NCBI GenBank assembly: GCA_023230855.1
Contig: JALNWQ010000020.1
Location: 18,190 to 82,189 of the forward strand
Direction: 5' to 3'
Source of the DNA: Solirubrobacteraceae bacterium
GTDB taxonomy: Bacteria; Actinomycetota; Thermoleophilia; Solirubrobacterales; Solirubrobacteraceae
DNA length: 64,000 nt
The position numbers and the translations under genes are program-made. Positions 9,138 to 19,039 of this stretch are shown in pieces (position 1 is the stretch's first letter; every line of letters starts with the position of its first letter). The notes beneath the pieces are model-generated. The model ran no database searches. It was not told where the DNA came from and worked only from the letters and a program-made list of their open reading frames with translations.

Positions 9138-11102
9138 TCAGCGGCAGACCGTGATGTGGCGGCGGGCCGCGGCGCGGCGGGTGCCCTCCGCGCCGTGGGC
9201 GACGACGCGCAGCTTGTACCGGCCGCGACGGCGCAGCGCACGCTCCATCGAGCGGGGCAGCCGCAGGGTCGTGCGACGGCCGTCGACCTGGACGACGATC
9301 CGTCCGCGGCGACCGGTCGCGGGGCGACGGTCGGGCGCGTCACGCCGCGGGCAGACCGGCGGACGCGCGCGCCGCCGCACCCCGTCGGTCCCCTTGACGT
9401 ACCGCTCGCGGTAGAGCGACACGACGAGCCGCTCGACGTGCCGGGCCTGCACCGTCACGGTCCAGCGACCGGCGCGGCGTCGGATGCGCAGCGCGCGGAT
9501 GCGCGGACGCTCGGCGGCCTCGGCGTCGCCGTCGCCCCGCGGGGGCAGCGGCACGGTGACCGGCGGGCCGGTCGGGGTGGTCGACGCCGGTGGCCGGTCC
9601 GTCTCCGGGGGCTCCACGGCCGACGGTGCGGCGGTGACGGTCACCGTCCGGTCGAGCCGACCGACGTTGCCCGACGGGTCGGTGGCCTGCAGCGTGACCG
9701 TCCGCCGTCCGGCGATCCCGAACCGGCCCCGGGCCGTTCCGCCGGCGCCGACGTCCGCGTCCCCGAACCGCCACCGCAGGCGCGTCACGCCCCACGCGTC
9801 GTACGCGTCGCCCGACACGGAGAACGTCTGTCCGGTCGTCACCGCCTCCGGGGCGTCGATGCCCGTGATCGTCGGCGGGGTGCGGTCCTCGACCGCGACG
9901 AGCGTCGGCTGCGACGCGTCCGGCGGGTCGATGGCGACCACGAGCGTGCCGTCGACGTCGGTGGCCGCCGCGATCGCCGAGCCCGGCGGCGTCGTGGGCC
10001 CGACGTGCGGGTCGGCTCCGGCGACGCACGCGTCGTCGACCGGGGCGGCGACGAGCCGTCCGGCCCGAGCGCCGACGACGACGAGCGCGCCCGAGCGGTC
10101 GACGACCACGCCGTCCTCGACGTCGCTCTGCGCCACGCACCCGCGGTCGGGGTCCATGACGAGCGCCGCGAGGCCGTCGGCGTCGAGCGCCCGCACGAGG
10201 GTCCGGTCGACGGAGCTCGTCGCGGCGATGCCCGGCTCGATCGTGCCCTCGGGGCCGGTCCACAGCTCGACGATCGCCCCCTCCGGACCGCCGACGATCC
10301 GCTCCCGCCCGTCCCCGCCGTCCTCGAGCCACGCCGCGCCCGGGCGGCCGTCGCGGGACGGGATCGCGGCGATCTCGACGACGGTCGCGTCGCCGGCCGA
10401 CGTGTCGCCGACCACCGCGACGTGCGGGAACGGCGTGGCGCCCGACCCGAACGTGGCGGCGTGCGCGCGGACGGCGTAGCCGTCGACGTCGTTCTCGCTC
10501 CACGCGACGGTGAGCGTCCCGGTCGGGCCGACCGCCGCGGACGCGTCGCTGACCTCGACCGTCGCCGCGGGGTGCGCCGTCCACGCGCCGGCCGCGTCGC
10601 GGTGCCACACGGCCAGGCCGTTCGTGGCCGTCATCACCACGACCACGGCGGACCCGTCGGGGGCGACCGCCAGGTCGGTCACCGCCTCCTCGACGCCGAT
10701 GGGGAAGCTTCCGAGGTCGGTCAGGGCGCCGTCCGGTCCGGCCCGTTGCACGTGCACGACCTGCCCCCCGCCGTCGAGGACGCCGAGCGCCGCGAGGCCG
10801 CCGTCGCCGACGATGACCTGGTCGTCGGGGCCGGCGGGGATCGTCGTGCCGCGCACCCAGCCGGACTCGCCGGGCCGGTGGATCGCGGTGGCGAGCGCCC
10901 CGACCTCGGTCGCGACGACCGCCGCGCTGCCGGGGACGGGCCCGATCAGCACGACCGGCGGCGTGTCGGCGTCGAGCGGCAGCGCGCTCGTCGACGGGGT
11001 CCAGGCGGCTGACGCCGGCCCGGCGCCGCAGAGGGCGAGGGCGACGACGCCGACGGGGGTGGCCAGGGTCCGTGCGCGGGGGCGACGGGCTCGTGCGGTC
11101 AT
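9138..11102 (-). CDS. Secreted protein with PKD-like domain
   Basis: The 654-residue protein starts at an ATG (MTARARRPRARTLATP) and has a classic signal peptide ending near AGPASA. About 380 residues of repeated beta-strand-rich sequence follow, with no clear enzyme motif. A PKD/Ig-like domain comes next (DAPEAVTTGQTFSVSGDAYD, RWRFGDADVGAGG, TVTLQATDPSGNVG). After a Thr/Pro linker there is a basic C-terminal domain with four cysteines that could form disulphides. It is probably an exported or cell-surface protein; ligand unknown. The enolase gene lies upstream on the same strand, but a strong hairpin separates them, suggesting separate transcription. Confidence 0.7.
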   Translation of the reverse strand: MTARARRPRARTLATPVGVVALALCGAGPASAAWTPSTSALPLDADTPPVVLIGPVPGSAAVVATEVGALATAIHRPGESGWVRGTTIPAGPDDQVIVGDGGLAALGVLDGGGQVVHVQRAGPDGALTDLGSFPIGVEEAVTDLAVAPDGSAVVVVMTATNGLAVWHRDAAGAWTAHPAATVEVSDASAAVGPTGTLTVAWSENDVDGYAVRAHAATFGSGATPFPHVAVVGDTSAGDATVVEIAAIPSRDGRPGAAWLEDGGDGRERIVGGPEGAIVELWTGPEGTIEPGIAATSSVDRTLVRALDADGLAALVMDPDRGCVAQSDVEDGVVVDRSGALVVVGARAGRLVAAPVDDACVAGADPHVGPTTPPGSAIAAATDVDGTLVVAIDPPDASQPTLVAVEDRTPPTITGIDAPEAVTTGQTFSVSGDAYDAWGVTRLRWRFGDADVGAGGTARGRFGIAGRRTVTLQATDPSGNVGRLDRTVTVTAAPSAVEPPETDRPPASTTPTGPPVTVPLPPRGDGDAEAAERPRIRALRIRRRAGRWTVTVQARHVERLVVSLYRERYVKGTDGVRRRARPPVCPRRDAPDRRPATGRRGRIVVQVDGRRTTLRLPRSMERALRRRGRYKLRVVAHGAEGTRRAAARRHITVCR

Positions 11103-11163
11103 GGTGGTCCTGGGCGGTGGGGCGGTGCGCGCCGATGACGGGACGCCCCGCAGCCTGTCAGAT

Positions 11164-11199
11164 GGCGGGCCCGGGAGCCATCGCAGGCCCGGGCCCGCC
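11164..11199 (-). terminator. Perfect 12-bp hairpin after the enolase gene
   Basis: Two exact 12-base inverted arms (GGCGGGCCCGGG at 11164-11175 and its complement at 11188-11199) enclose a 12-base loop, eight bases past the enolase stop codon. There is no U-tract on the minus strand, so it is either an actinobacterial-type U-less terminator or an mRNA-stabilising 3' end. Confidence 0.6.
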
Positions 11200-11206
11200 G
11201 GGGACG

Positions 11207-12499
<1,293 letters not shown>

Positions 12500-12561
12500 G
12501 GGCGCGAAGTCTGCCGGGCCCGCGCGCGACGTGTCGGCTCGCCTACGACGCCGGAGGATCG

Positions 12562-13440
12562 TCAGTCGCCGGTCGGGTCGACGCCGGCCTGCTCGAGCGC
12601 CGCCCGGGCGTAGTAGCCCAGGCGCCGGTCCTCGTCGAGCGCGGCCCAGTCGCGGCCGTCCTCGAGCGCCAGCGCCTCGGCGCGCAGGACCCGGGCGCGG
12701 AACCGCGACGCGGACGAGCGCAGGGCGATCTCGGGGTCGGCCTTGGCCTTGCGGGCGACGTTCGTCAGCGCGAAGAGCGCGTCGCCGAGCGCCGCGAACA
12801 CGTCCGGCCGCGACCCGGCGGCGTGGGCGGCCTCGAGCCGCTCCAGCTCGTCGCGCACCGCCTGCAGCGCGGCGTCGACGTCGGCCGGGTCGAACCCGCT
12901 CGACGCGGCGCGCCGCTGGAGCTTGCGGGCGAACAGCAGCGACGGCAGGTTGTCCGGCACCTCGCCGAAGATCCCGCGCTCGCGACCGGCCTCGGTCCCC
13001 TTGATCCGGTCCCAGTTGGCCAGGACGTCGTCGGCGTCGGCGACGGCCTGCAGGTCGGGCGGCGGCGCGGCCGCGGCGTCGAGGGCGCGCAGCTCGGCGA
13101 CCTCGGGGCTGTCGGGCCCGAAGACGTGCGGGTGGCGTCGCACGAGCTTCGTCCGGCACGCGTCGGCGACGGCGGCCATGTCCCCCGCTCCGCGCTCCTC
13201 CAGCAGCAGCGACAGGAAGTGGACCTGGAAGAGGACGTCGCCGAGCTCGTCGAGGAGCTTGGCGTCGTCGCCGGCGTTCGCGGCGTCGGCCAGCTCGTAC
13301 GCCTCCTCGAGCGTGTGCGGCACGATCGACCGCTCATCCTGCTCGCGATCCCACGGGCAGTCGGCCCGCAGCCGCCGGGTGAGCGCGTCGAGCGCGCCGA
13401 CGGCGTCGGGGATGCGGTCGAGGGCGTCGTCCCGGGGCAC
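12562..13440 (-). CDS. mazG: Nucleoside triphosphate pyrophosphohydrolase MazG
   Basis: The 292-residue protein starts with GTG (VPRDDALDRIP) and carries the MazG core: CPWDREQDERSIVPHTLEEAYEL, with the EExxE...ExxD metal site in the stretch through DAKLLDELGDVLFQVHFL. A second, degenerate MazG half holds LPSLLFARKLQRRAA and DALFALTNVARKAKADPE. The enzyme hydrolyses NTPs and dNTPs to monophosphates and pyrophosphate, clearing non-canonical nucleotides and, in some bacteria, influencing (p)ppGpp levels. A C-terminal tail of about 40 residues follows the second half. It lies between the foldase and enolase genes on the same strand. Confidence 0.92.
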   Translation of the reverse strand: MPRDDALDRIPDAVGALDALTRRLRADCPWDREQDERSIVPHTLEEAYELADAANAGDDAKLLDELGDVLFQVHFLSLLLEERGAGDMAAVADACRTKLVRRHPHVFGPDSPEVAELRALDAAAAPPPDLQAVADADDVLANWDRIKGTEAGRERGIFGEVPDNLPSLLFARKLQRRAASSGFDPADVDAALQAVRDELERLEAAHAAGSRPDVFAALGDALFALTNVARKAKADPEIALRSSASRFRARVLRAEALALEDGRDWAALDEDRRLGYYARAALEQAGVDPTGD

Positions 13441-13534
13441 GCCCGCCAGTGTGGCAGGCCCCGGAACGCGTGCGCCCCGCCGGGGACCGACGGGGCGCGT
13501 GACGCGGAGGGCGGCCCCACGGGCCGCGACGGCG

Positions 13535-14764
13535 CTACTCGACGGTGACGGTCTCGCCCCCGTCACCGGCCGCGCCACCACCGGCGGCGCCACCGGTCGG
13601 GTCGGCGCCGGCGGCGCCGGTCGGGTCGGCCGGGACCTGGGTCGTGTCGGTCTTCGGCTCCTCGTACTCCTTGCAGAAGGCGACGACGTAGCCGTCACGG
13701 CACTCCGTCTTCTCCTTCCAGTCGTCGATCGCCTTCTTCGTGAAGTTCGTCCACGCGTTGTTCGTCCGCTCGGCCTTGACCTGCTGGGTGAGCAGCTCCT
13801 TCACCTCGTCGTACGGGACGACCTTCGACGCGGTGACCTTGTCGACGCGGACGACGTAGAACCCGGACTCGGTCTTCACCGGGCCGACGACCTCGCCCTG
13901 CTTCGCCCCGAACGCGGCGTTCTCCAGCGCCTTCTCCTGCTGGCCCTTCGTCACGCCGGCGAGCTTGCCGCCGGCCTGCTTCGTCGTCTCGTCGATCGAG
14001 TACTTCTTGGCCACGTCGGCGAACTTCGCGCCGCCGTCGAGCTCGGCCTTGGCCTTCTTCGCCTCGTCCTCGCCCTTCGTCAGCACGACGTGGAGGTTGC
14101 GGGTCTCCGGCTGCGTGTACTGCGCCTTGTTCTTCTCGTAGTACTCCTTGACGTCCTTGTCGGTCGTCGTGCCGTCCTTCTTCTGCACGGCCTCCTGGAG
14201 CTTCTGGCCGAGCTTCTCGCTCGCGTACTGGTTGCGCAGCACGGACTCCTTGAGCCCGACGACCTTCTCGAACTTCGCGATGTTCTTCTTGCCGCCGATC
14301 GCGGCGGTGAGCCACTCCTCGTAGCCCTTGTCGAGCTCGGCCTTCGTGACCTTGACGTCGCGGTCCTCGGCCTCGCTCTTCACGATCTCGTCCTGCAGCA
14401 GCAGGCTGATCGCCTCGTCACGGACCTGCTCGTGCAGCTGCTCGCACTGCTGCTTGTACTGCGAGTCGGGGATCGCGGGCTGGCCCTTCTCGGGCTTCGG
14501 GGCCTGCTTCTTCACCTCGGCGATGCACGAGGTGTAGGGCGGCTTGACCGAGATGAGCTTCGCGTCCTTCTGCGACAGCACGGCGACGCCGTTGAGCTTG
14601 TACGTCGCGAGCTGGTAGCTCTGGTCGAACTGCGCCTTGGTGATCTCGGTGCCGCCGATCTTGGCGACGGCGTCGGCCGAGAGCCCCCCACAGCCGGTGA
14701 GGACGAGGGCGGCCGGGGCGGCGATCGCCCCGGCGGCGAGAACGGTGCGCAGCGGTCGTAGCAT
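13535..14764 (-). CDS. PpiC/SurA-type peptidyl-prolyl isomerase lipoprotein (foldase)
   Basis: The 409-residue product begins MLRPLRTVLAAGAIAAP and has a lipoprotein signal with lipobox LTGC at about residue 28. A SurA_N-like chaperone region (about 30-200) contains GGTEITKAQFDQSYQLA. A parvulin (PpiC) domain follows (about 215-320) with RNLHVVLTKGEDEAKKA, FADVAKKYSIDETTKQAGG and VGPVKTESGFYVVRVD. A long helical segment and a Gly/Ala/Thr tail finish it. It should be anchored on the outer face of the membrane and help exported proteins fold, like PrsA. It is Lys/Glu-rich compared with its neighbours, as usual for such chaperones. Confidence 0.92.
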   Translation of the reverse strand: MLRPLRTVLAAGAIAAPAALVLTGCGGLSADAVAKIGGTEITKAQFDQSYQLATYKLNGVAVLSQKDAKLISVKPPYTSCIAEVKKQAPKPEKGQPAIPDSQYKQQCEQLHEQVRDEAISLLLQDEIVKSEAEDRDVKVTKAELDKGYEEWLTAAIGGKKNIAKFEKVVGLKESVLRNQYASEKLGQKLQEAVQKKDGTTTDKDVKEYYEKNKAQYTQPETRNLHVVLTKGEDEAKKAKAELDGGAKFADVAKKYSIDETTKQAGGKLAGVTKGQQEKALENAAFGAKQGEVVGPVKTESGFYVVRVDKVTASKVVPYDEVKELLTQQVKAERTNNAWTNFTKKAIDDWKEKTECRDGYVVAFCKEYEEPKTDTTQVPADPTGAAGADPTGGAAGGGAAGDGGETVTVE

Positions 14765-14904
14765 CCGCGGGAGCGTAGCGATCGACCCTTCGTGCACGCT
14801 GAGGCCCCCCTCAACGGCGACGAAGCGTGACGGTCGTCGTGCCGACGCGGACCGCCGATCCGCCCCGGACGGCGGCGCGCGCCGCGATGACGGGTCCGCG
14901 CCCG

Positions 14905-17900
14905 TCAGGCGACGACGTCCGACAGCACCGCCGCGCGCAGCGCGTCCGCGGCGGCGAGCACGGCCTCGAGGCGCTCCGGCCCGTCGGCCGGGACCGCCAC
15001 CGACACCTGCGACCGGCCACCCTCGTAGCGGAACGGCAGGCCGTGCTCGTCGCCCTCCTCGCGCAACCGCGCGAGCCCGTGCTCGTCGAGCTCGACGGGG
15101 CTGGCGGTGAGCTTCTTGCCGCGCAGCGTCACGACGCGGCAGCGCGCCTCGCCGAACCGGATCCGAGCGCGCTGGAGCGCGATGAGGTTGTCGAGCTCCT
15201 CCGGCGGCGCGCCGAACCGGTCCTCGAGCTCGCCGCGCAGCTCCTCGAGCTCGGCGACGTCCCGCGCGCCCGCGATCCGCCGGTGCACGTCGACCTTGGC
15301 CTGCTCGTACGGCACGTACTCGGCGGGGACGTAGGCGGTGATCTGGGCGTCGAGCCGCACCGGCTCGGGCGCGTCGTCGTCGGCGTCGTCGCCCTCGCGC
15401 TCGGCGACCGCCTGCTCGAGCATCGACAGGTACAGCTCGAACCCGAGCGCGGCGACGTGGCCGGACTGCTCGTCGCCGAGCAGGTTGCCGGCGCCGCGCA
15501 GCTCCAGGTCCCGCATCGCGATCTGGAACCCCGCCCCGAGCTCGGTGTAGTCCGCGAGCGCGGTGAGGCGCTGCATCGCGTCCTCGGTGAGCGCGGCCGC
15601 CGACGGGTACAGCAGGTACGCGTAGCCACGCTCGCGACCGCGGCCGACCCGTCCGCGGATCTGGTAGAGCTGGCTCAGGCCGAAGAGGTCGGACCGGTCG
15701 ACGATGAGCGTGTTGGCCTGCGGGATGTCGATCCCGGACTCGATGATCGACGTCGCGACGAGCACGTCCGCCTCGCCCCGGAGGAACCGCATCATGTGCT
15801 CCTCCAGCTGCTGGTCGCTCATCTGGCCGTGAGCGACCTCGAACTCCATGTCGGGGCACAGGCCGCGCAGCCGGGCGGCGGTCTCGTCGATCGTCTCGAC
15901 CCTGTTGTGGAGGAAGAACGACTGCCCGCCGCGGTCCTTCTCGCGCCGCAGCGCCTGGCGGACGAGCTGCTCGTCGTACTCGCCGACGTACGTCTTGACC
16001 GGCCGGCGACCCTCGGGCGGCGTCTGGATCGTCGAGATGTCGCGCAGCCCCGCGAGCGACATCTGCAGCGTGCGCGGAATCGGCGTGGCCGACATCGCGA
16101 TGACGTCGACGCGGAGCTTGAGCCGGCGCAGCAGCTCCTTCTGCTTGACCCCGAACCGCTGCTCCTCGTCGACGACGATGAGCCCCAGGTCCTTGCCGGT
16201 GACGTCGCGGCCGAGGATGCGGTGGGTGCCGACGAGCACGTCGACCTTGCCCTCGTTGAACGCGGTGACCGCGGCGCGCTGCTCCGCCGCGGAGCGGAAC
16301 CGCGACGCGTGGTCGACGGTGAGCGGCAGGTCGCGCATCCGCTCCGAGAACGTGCCGAAGTGCTGCTGGGCGAGGATCGTCGTCGGGGCGAGGATGAGCA
16401 CCTGCTTGCCGTCGGCGGCGGCCTTCACCGCCGCGCGCAGGGCGACCTCGGTCTTGCCGAACCCGACGTCGCCGCAGATCAGGCGATCCATCGGACGGTC
16501 GGACTCCATGTCGGCCTTGACCGCCTCGATCGCGTCGAGCTGGTCGGCGGTCTCCTTGTACGGGAACTTCGCCTCGAACTCCTCCACGAGCTCGCCGTCG
16601 CCCGGGAACGCGTAGCCGCGCTTGGCGCGCCGCTCGGCGTACAGGTTGATGAGCTCGCCCGCCATCTCGTGCGCGGCCTTGCGCGCGCGGGTCTTGATCG
16701 TCTCCCAGCCCTTGCCGCCGAGCTTGGACAGCTGGACGGTCGCCGCGCCACCGGTGACGTAGCGGGTGATCTTGGCGAGCTGGTCGACGGGGACGAAGAC
16801 CTTGTCCTCGCCCGCGTAGTGCAGCTCCAGGTAGTCGCGGGTGACCCCGGCGACGGTCTTCGTGTCGAACCCCTGGAACCGGGCGATGCCGTGGTCCTCG
16901 TGGACGACGAGGTCGCCGGTGCGCAGGTCCGCGAACGACCGCAGCGCGCGCTTGCCCCCCGCCCGACGCCGCTGGTCGTCGGACTGGTCGTCGCGCCGAC
17001 GTCGCAGCAGCCGGTGGTCGGGCAGCACCGCGAGCTGCAGGCCGGGGGCGATGAACCCGTGGCGCAGGTCGGCGACGACGAACCCGGCCCGCGACGGGTC
17101 GAACCCGGCGGCGTCGACGACCCGTCCCCCGGTCGCCTGCGCACGGGCGCCGCTCTCCCCCACCCACTGCGCCCGGACGCGGCTGAGGTTGTAGGCGGCG
17201 CGGTCGCCGTCGCCCTGTCGCCGCCACGTGACGACGGTGCGGTACCCGGACCGCAGGAGCTTCTCGAGCTCGGTCTCCGCGACGGTGAGGTTGCGGGCGG
17301 ACAGGTCGCCGGACTGGGCGTGCAGCTGCAGCTCCTGGTCCTGCAGCAGCCCGTTGAGTCGCAGCTCGGCGCGCCGGTCGAGCTCGCCGAGGACGACCTC
17401 GGGCTCGACGTACAGGTGGCGGACGTCGTCGGCGTCGATCGCGGTGGTGACGTCCTGCCACTGGTCGCGCAGCGACGGCTCCAGCTCCTCGTCGCCGACG
17501 AGCACGACGCACGCGTCGTCGGGCACGAGGTCGAGGAACGCTCCGAACCGGTCGACCGGCAGCAGCTCGGCGACGTCGGGCCGCTCCGACGCGTCGTCCT
17601 TGGCGTCGAACGTGCCCAGCGCCGCGGCGATCTCGGCGTCCTCGCGGTGCTGCACCGCGAGCTCGGCGGCGGGGGCGATCTCGACGTCCTGCAGCTCGTC
17701 GAGCGACCGCTGGGTGAAGACCGAGAACGCGCGGATCGACTCGATCTCGATGTCGAAGAGGTCGACGCGGACGGGGTGGTCCTCGGTGGCGGAGAACACG
17801 TCGAGGATCCCGCCACGGACCGCGAACTGCCCCCGGTCGGACACCTGGTCGACCCGCTGGTACCCGGCGGTGACGAGATCGGCGGCGCACTCGTCGAGGT

Positions 17901-18456
17901 CGAGCAGGTCCCCCACCCGCAGCGTGAACCCGTGGGGTCGCAGCTCCGGGTCCGGCACCTTCTCCGACAGCGCCGCGGCCGACACGACGACGACCGGCGG
18001 CTCGGCCTCCTCGTCGGGGGTGCGGTGGGTGCGGTGGGCGGGGGCGGCGGGGCCGTCCGGGCGGTCGGCGACGGGGGTGGCGGCGTCGGTGGCGGGCGCG
18101 TCGGGGTCCTCGTAGCCGACGAGCGCGTCGAGGGCGGCGACCCGCAGGCCGACGAGGTGCGGCGGCGGCGCCAGGTGCGACTCGTACGCAACACCCCGCG
18201 ACGGGTAGAACCGGACCGGCCGCGGCTCGAGCCACGCCTTCAGATCACGCGCGAGCTCGCGCGCCTGCTTGTCGTCCCCCGCGACGACGAGCGCCGGCCG
18301 GCCGAGCCCGATCGCCCCGTCGACCCCGTCGAGCGCCGCCGCGACCGCGTAGGGCCGCAACGACGTCGACACGAACGCCCTCCCCCCCTCCAGGGCGATC
18401 CGCGCCCCGGTGGGCTCGTCGGCGAGGTGGCGAAGGAGGGGACGTAGGGACGACAT
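14905..18456 (-). CDS. mfd: Transcription-repair coupling factor Mfd
   Basis: The 1183-residue protein has full Mfd architecture: a UvrB-homologous N-terminal part (VVAGDDKQARELARDL through GQFAVRGGILDVFS), an RNA polymerase interaction domain (about residues 500-560, DLVVHEDHGIARFQGF), and an SF2 translocase with Walker A GDVGFGKTEVALRAA and box II DEEQRFGV. Motifs AMSATPIPRTL and QIRGRVGRGRERGYAYLL and a C-terminal TRCF regulatory domain complete it. Mfd removes stalled RNA polymerase and recruits UvrA to lesions. I chose ATG 18456 (MSSLRPLLRHLADE); upstream in-frame codons to 18585 would add a Pro/Arg-rich segment unlike the family. Confidence 0.97.
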   Translation of the reverse strand: MSSLRPLLRHLADEPTGARIALEGGRAFVSTSLRPYAVAAALDGVDGAIGLGRPALVVAGDDKQARELARDLKAWLEPRPVRFYPSRGVAYESHLAPPPHLVGLRVAALDALVGYEDPDAPATDAATPVADRPDGPAAPAHRTHRTPDEEAEPPVVVVSAAALSEKVPDPELRPHGFTLRVGDLLDLDECAADLVTAGYQRVDQVSDRGQFAVRGGILDVFSATEDHPVRVDLFDIEIESIRAFSVFTQRSLDELQDVEIAPAAELAVQHREDAEIAAALGTFDAKDDASERPDVAELLPVDRFGAFLDLVPDDACVVLVGDEELEPSLRDQWQDVTTAIDADDVRHLYVEPEVVLGELDRRAELRLNGLLQDQELQLHAQSGDLSARNLTVAETELEKLLRSGYRTVVTWRRQGDGDRAAYNLSRVRAQWVGESGARAQATGGRVVDAAGFDPSRAGFVVADLRHGFIAPGLQLAVLPDHRLLRRRRDDQSDDQRRRAGGKRALRSFADLRTGDLVVHEDHGIARFQGFDTKTVAGVTRDYLELHYAGEDKVFVPVDQLAKITRYVTGGAATVQLSKLGGKGWETIKTRARKAAHEMAGELINLYAERRAKRGYAFPGDGELVEEFEAKFPYKETADQLDAIEAVKADMESDRPMDRLICGDVGFGKTEVALRAAVKAAADGKQVLILAPTTILAQQHFGTFSERMRDLPLTVDHASRFRSAAEQRAAVTAFNEGKVDVLVGTHRILGRDVTGKDLGLIVVDEEQRFGVKQKELLRRLKLRVDVIAMSATPIPRTLQMSLAGLRDISTIQTPPEGRRPVKTYVGEYDEQLVRQALRREKDRGGQSFFLHNRVETIDETAARLRGLCPDMEFEVAHGQMSDQQLEEHMMRFLRGEADVLVATSIIESGIDIPQANTLIVDRSDLFGLSQLYQIRGRVGRGRERGYAYLLYPSAAALTEDAMQRLTALADYTELGAGFQIAMRDLELRGAGNLLGDEQSGHVAALGFELYLSMLEQAVAEREGDDADDDAPEPVRLDAQITAYVPAEYVPYEQAKVDVHRRIAGARDVAELEELRGELEDRFGAPPEELDNLIALQRARIRFGEARCRVVTLRGKKLTASPVELDEHGLARLREEGDEHGLPFRYEGGRSQVSVAVPADGPERLEAVLAAADALRAAVLSDVVA

Positions 18457-19039
18457 CGGAAGTGGGCGGGGCCTCGGGTGGGGTGGCGCGGGTGGGGCGG
18501 AGCGGTCACGCCCGCACGTGGATCCCGGGCGGCGCCGGGCGGGGCGGTCGATCATACGAGGCGCCGAACCCGGGGTCCGTCGCACCCGCTCCGATGCCGG
18601 GTACCCGTGCGGGGAGGCGAAGCGGGCCGCGCGACGCTCGCGTGGATGACCGGCCGGCCCTCACGACGGCGATCCACGTCGGCGTCACGAACCGACGCCC
18701 AGGTGGAGAACCGACTCGAGCGCGTGCCGGTGATCCACGCTGGCGTCGCCCCGGCCCGACCTAGCCGCCGGTGCCGGCATCCCGCCCCGCCCCAGCCGCC
18801 CGCCCGTCCGCCCGTCGCGCCTGGACCGACCGCCCCGCCCCACCACGCCGACCGCGGGGCCCGGACACCGCGGGTGGACGAACGGACATCCGTCACGCAC
18901 GATCCGCCCGTCCTACCGGTACCTTCTGTTGACGGACATCCTGTCCGGTGCGATGGCCCGTCATTCCCGGGCGGGAGTGGCCGGTCGGCGCGTCGGGCGC
19001 GATGCCCGGGTCCCCGCCGCCGACCCACCCGCCGCCGCC
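18457..19039. promoter_or_regulatory. Divergent mfd-guaB leader with repeated 15-mers and palindromes
   Basis: No gene is supported in these 583 bases. Three copies of a 15-mer of form ATCCACGNNRGCGTC are present: 18672-18686 and 18733-18747 on plus, and 18634-18648 on minus. The outer two also form an inverted repeat (18640-18654 against 18726-18740, 14 of 15 bases). Nearer guaB, ACGGACATCC occurs twice with 50-base spacing (18882 and 18932), the second copy inside the palindrome CGGACA-TCC-TGTCCG (18933-18947). These look like regulator binding sites for guaB and/or mfd (inference). A more upstream guaB start at 18953 or 18929 would place the last palindrome near or inside the gene. Confidence 0.45.

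Noticed and set aside
18929..18953. TTGACG at 18929 read as a -35 box for guaB
   Set aside because: No acceptable -10 hexamer lies 16-18 bases downstream, and the same bases are an in-frame TTG codon.
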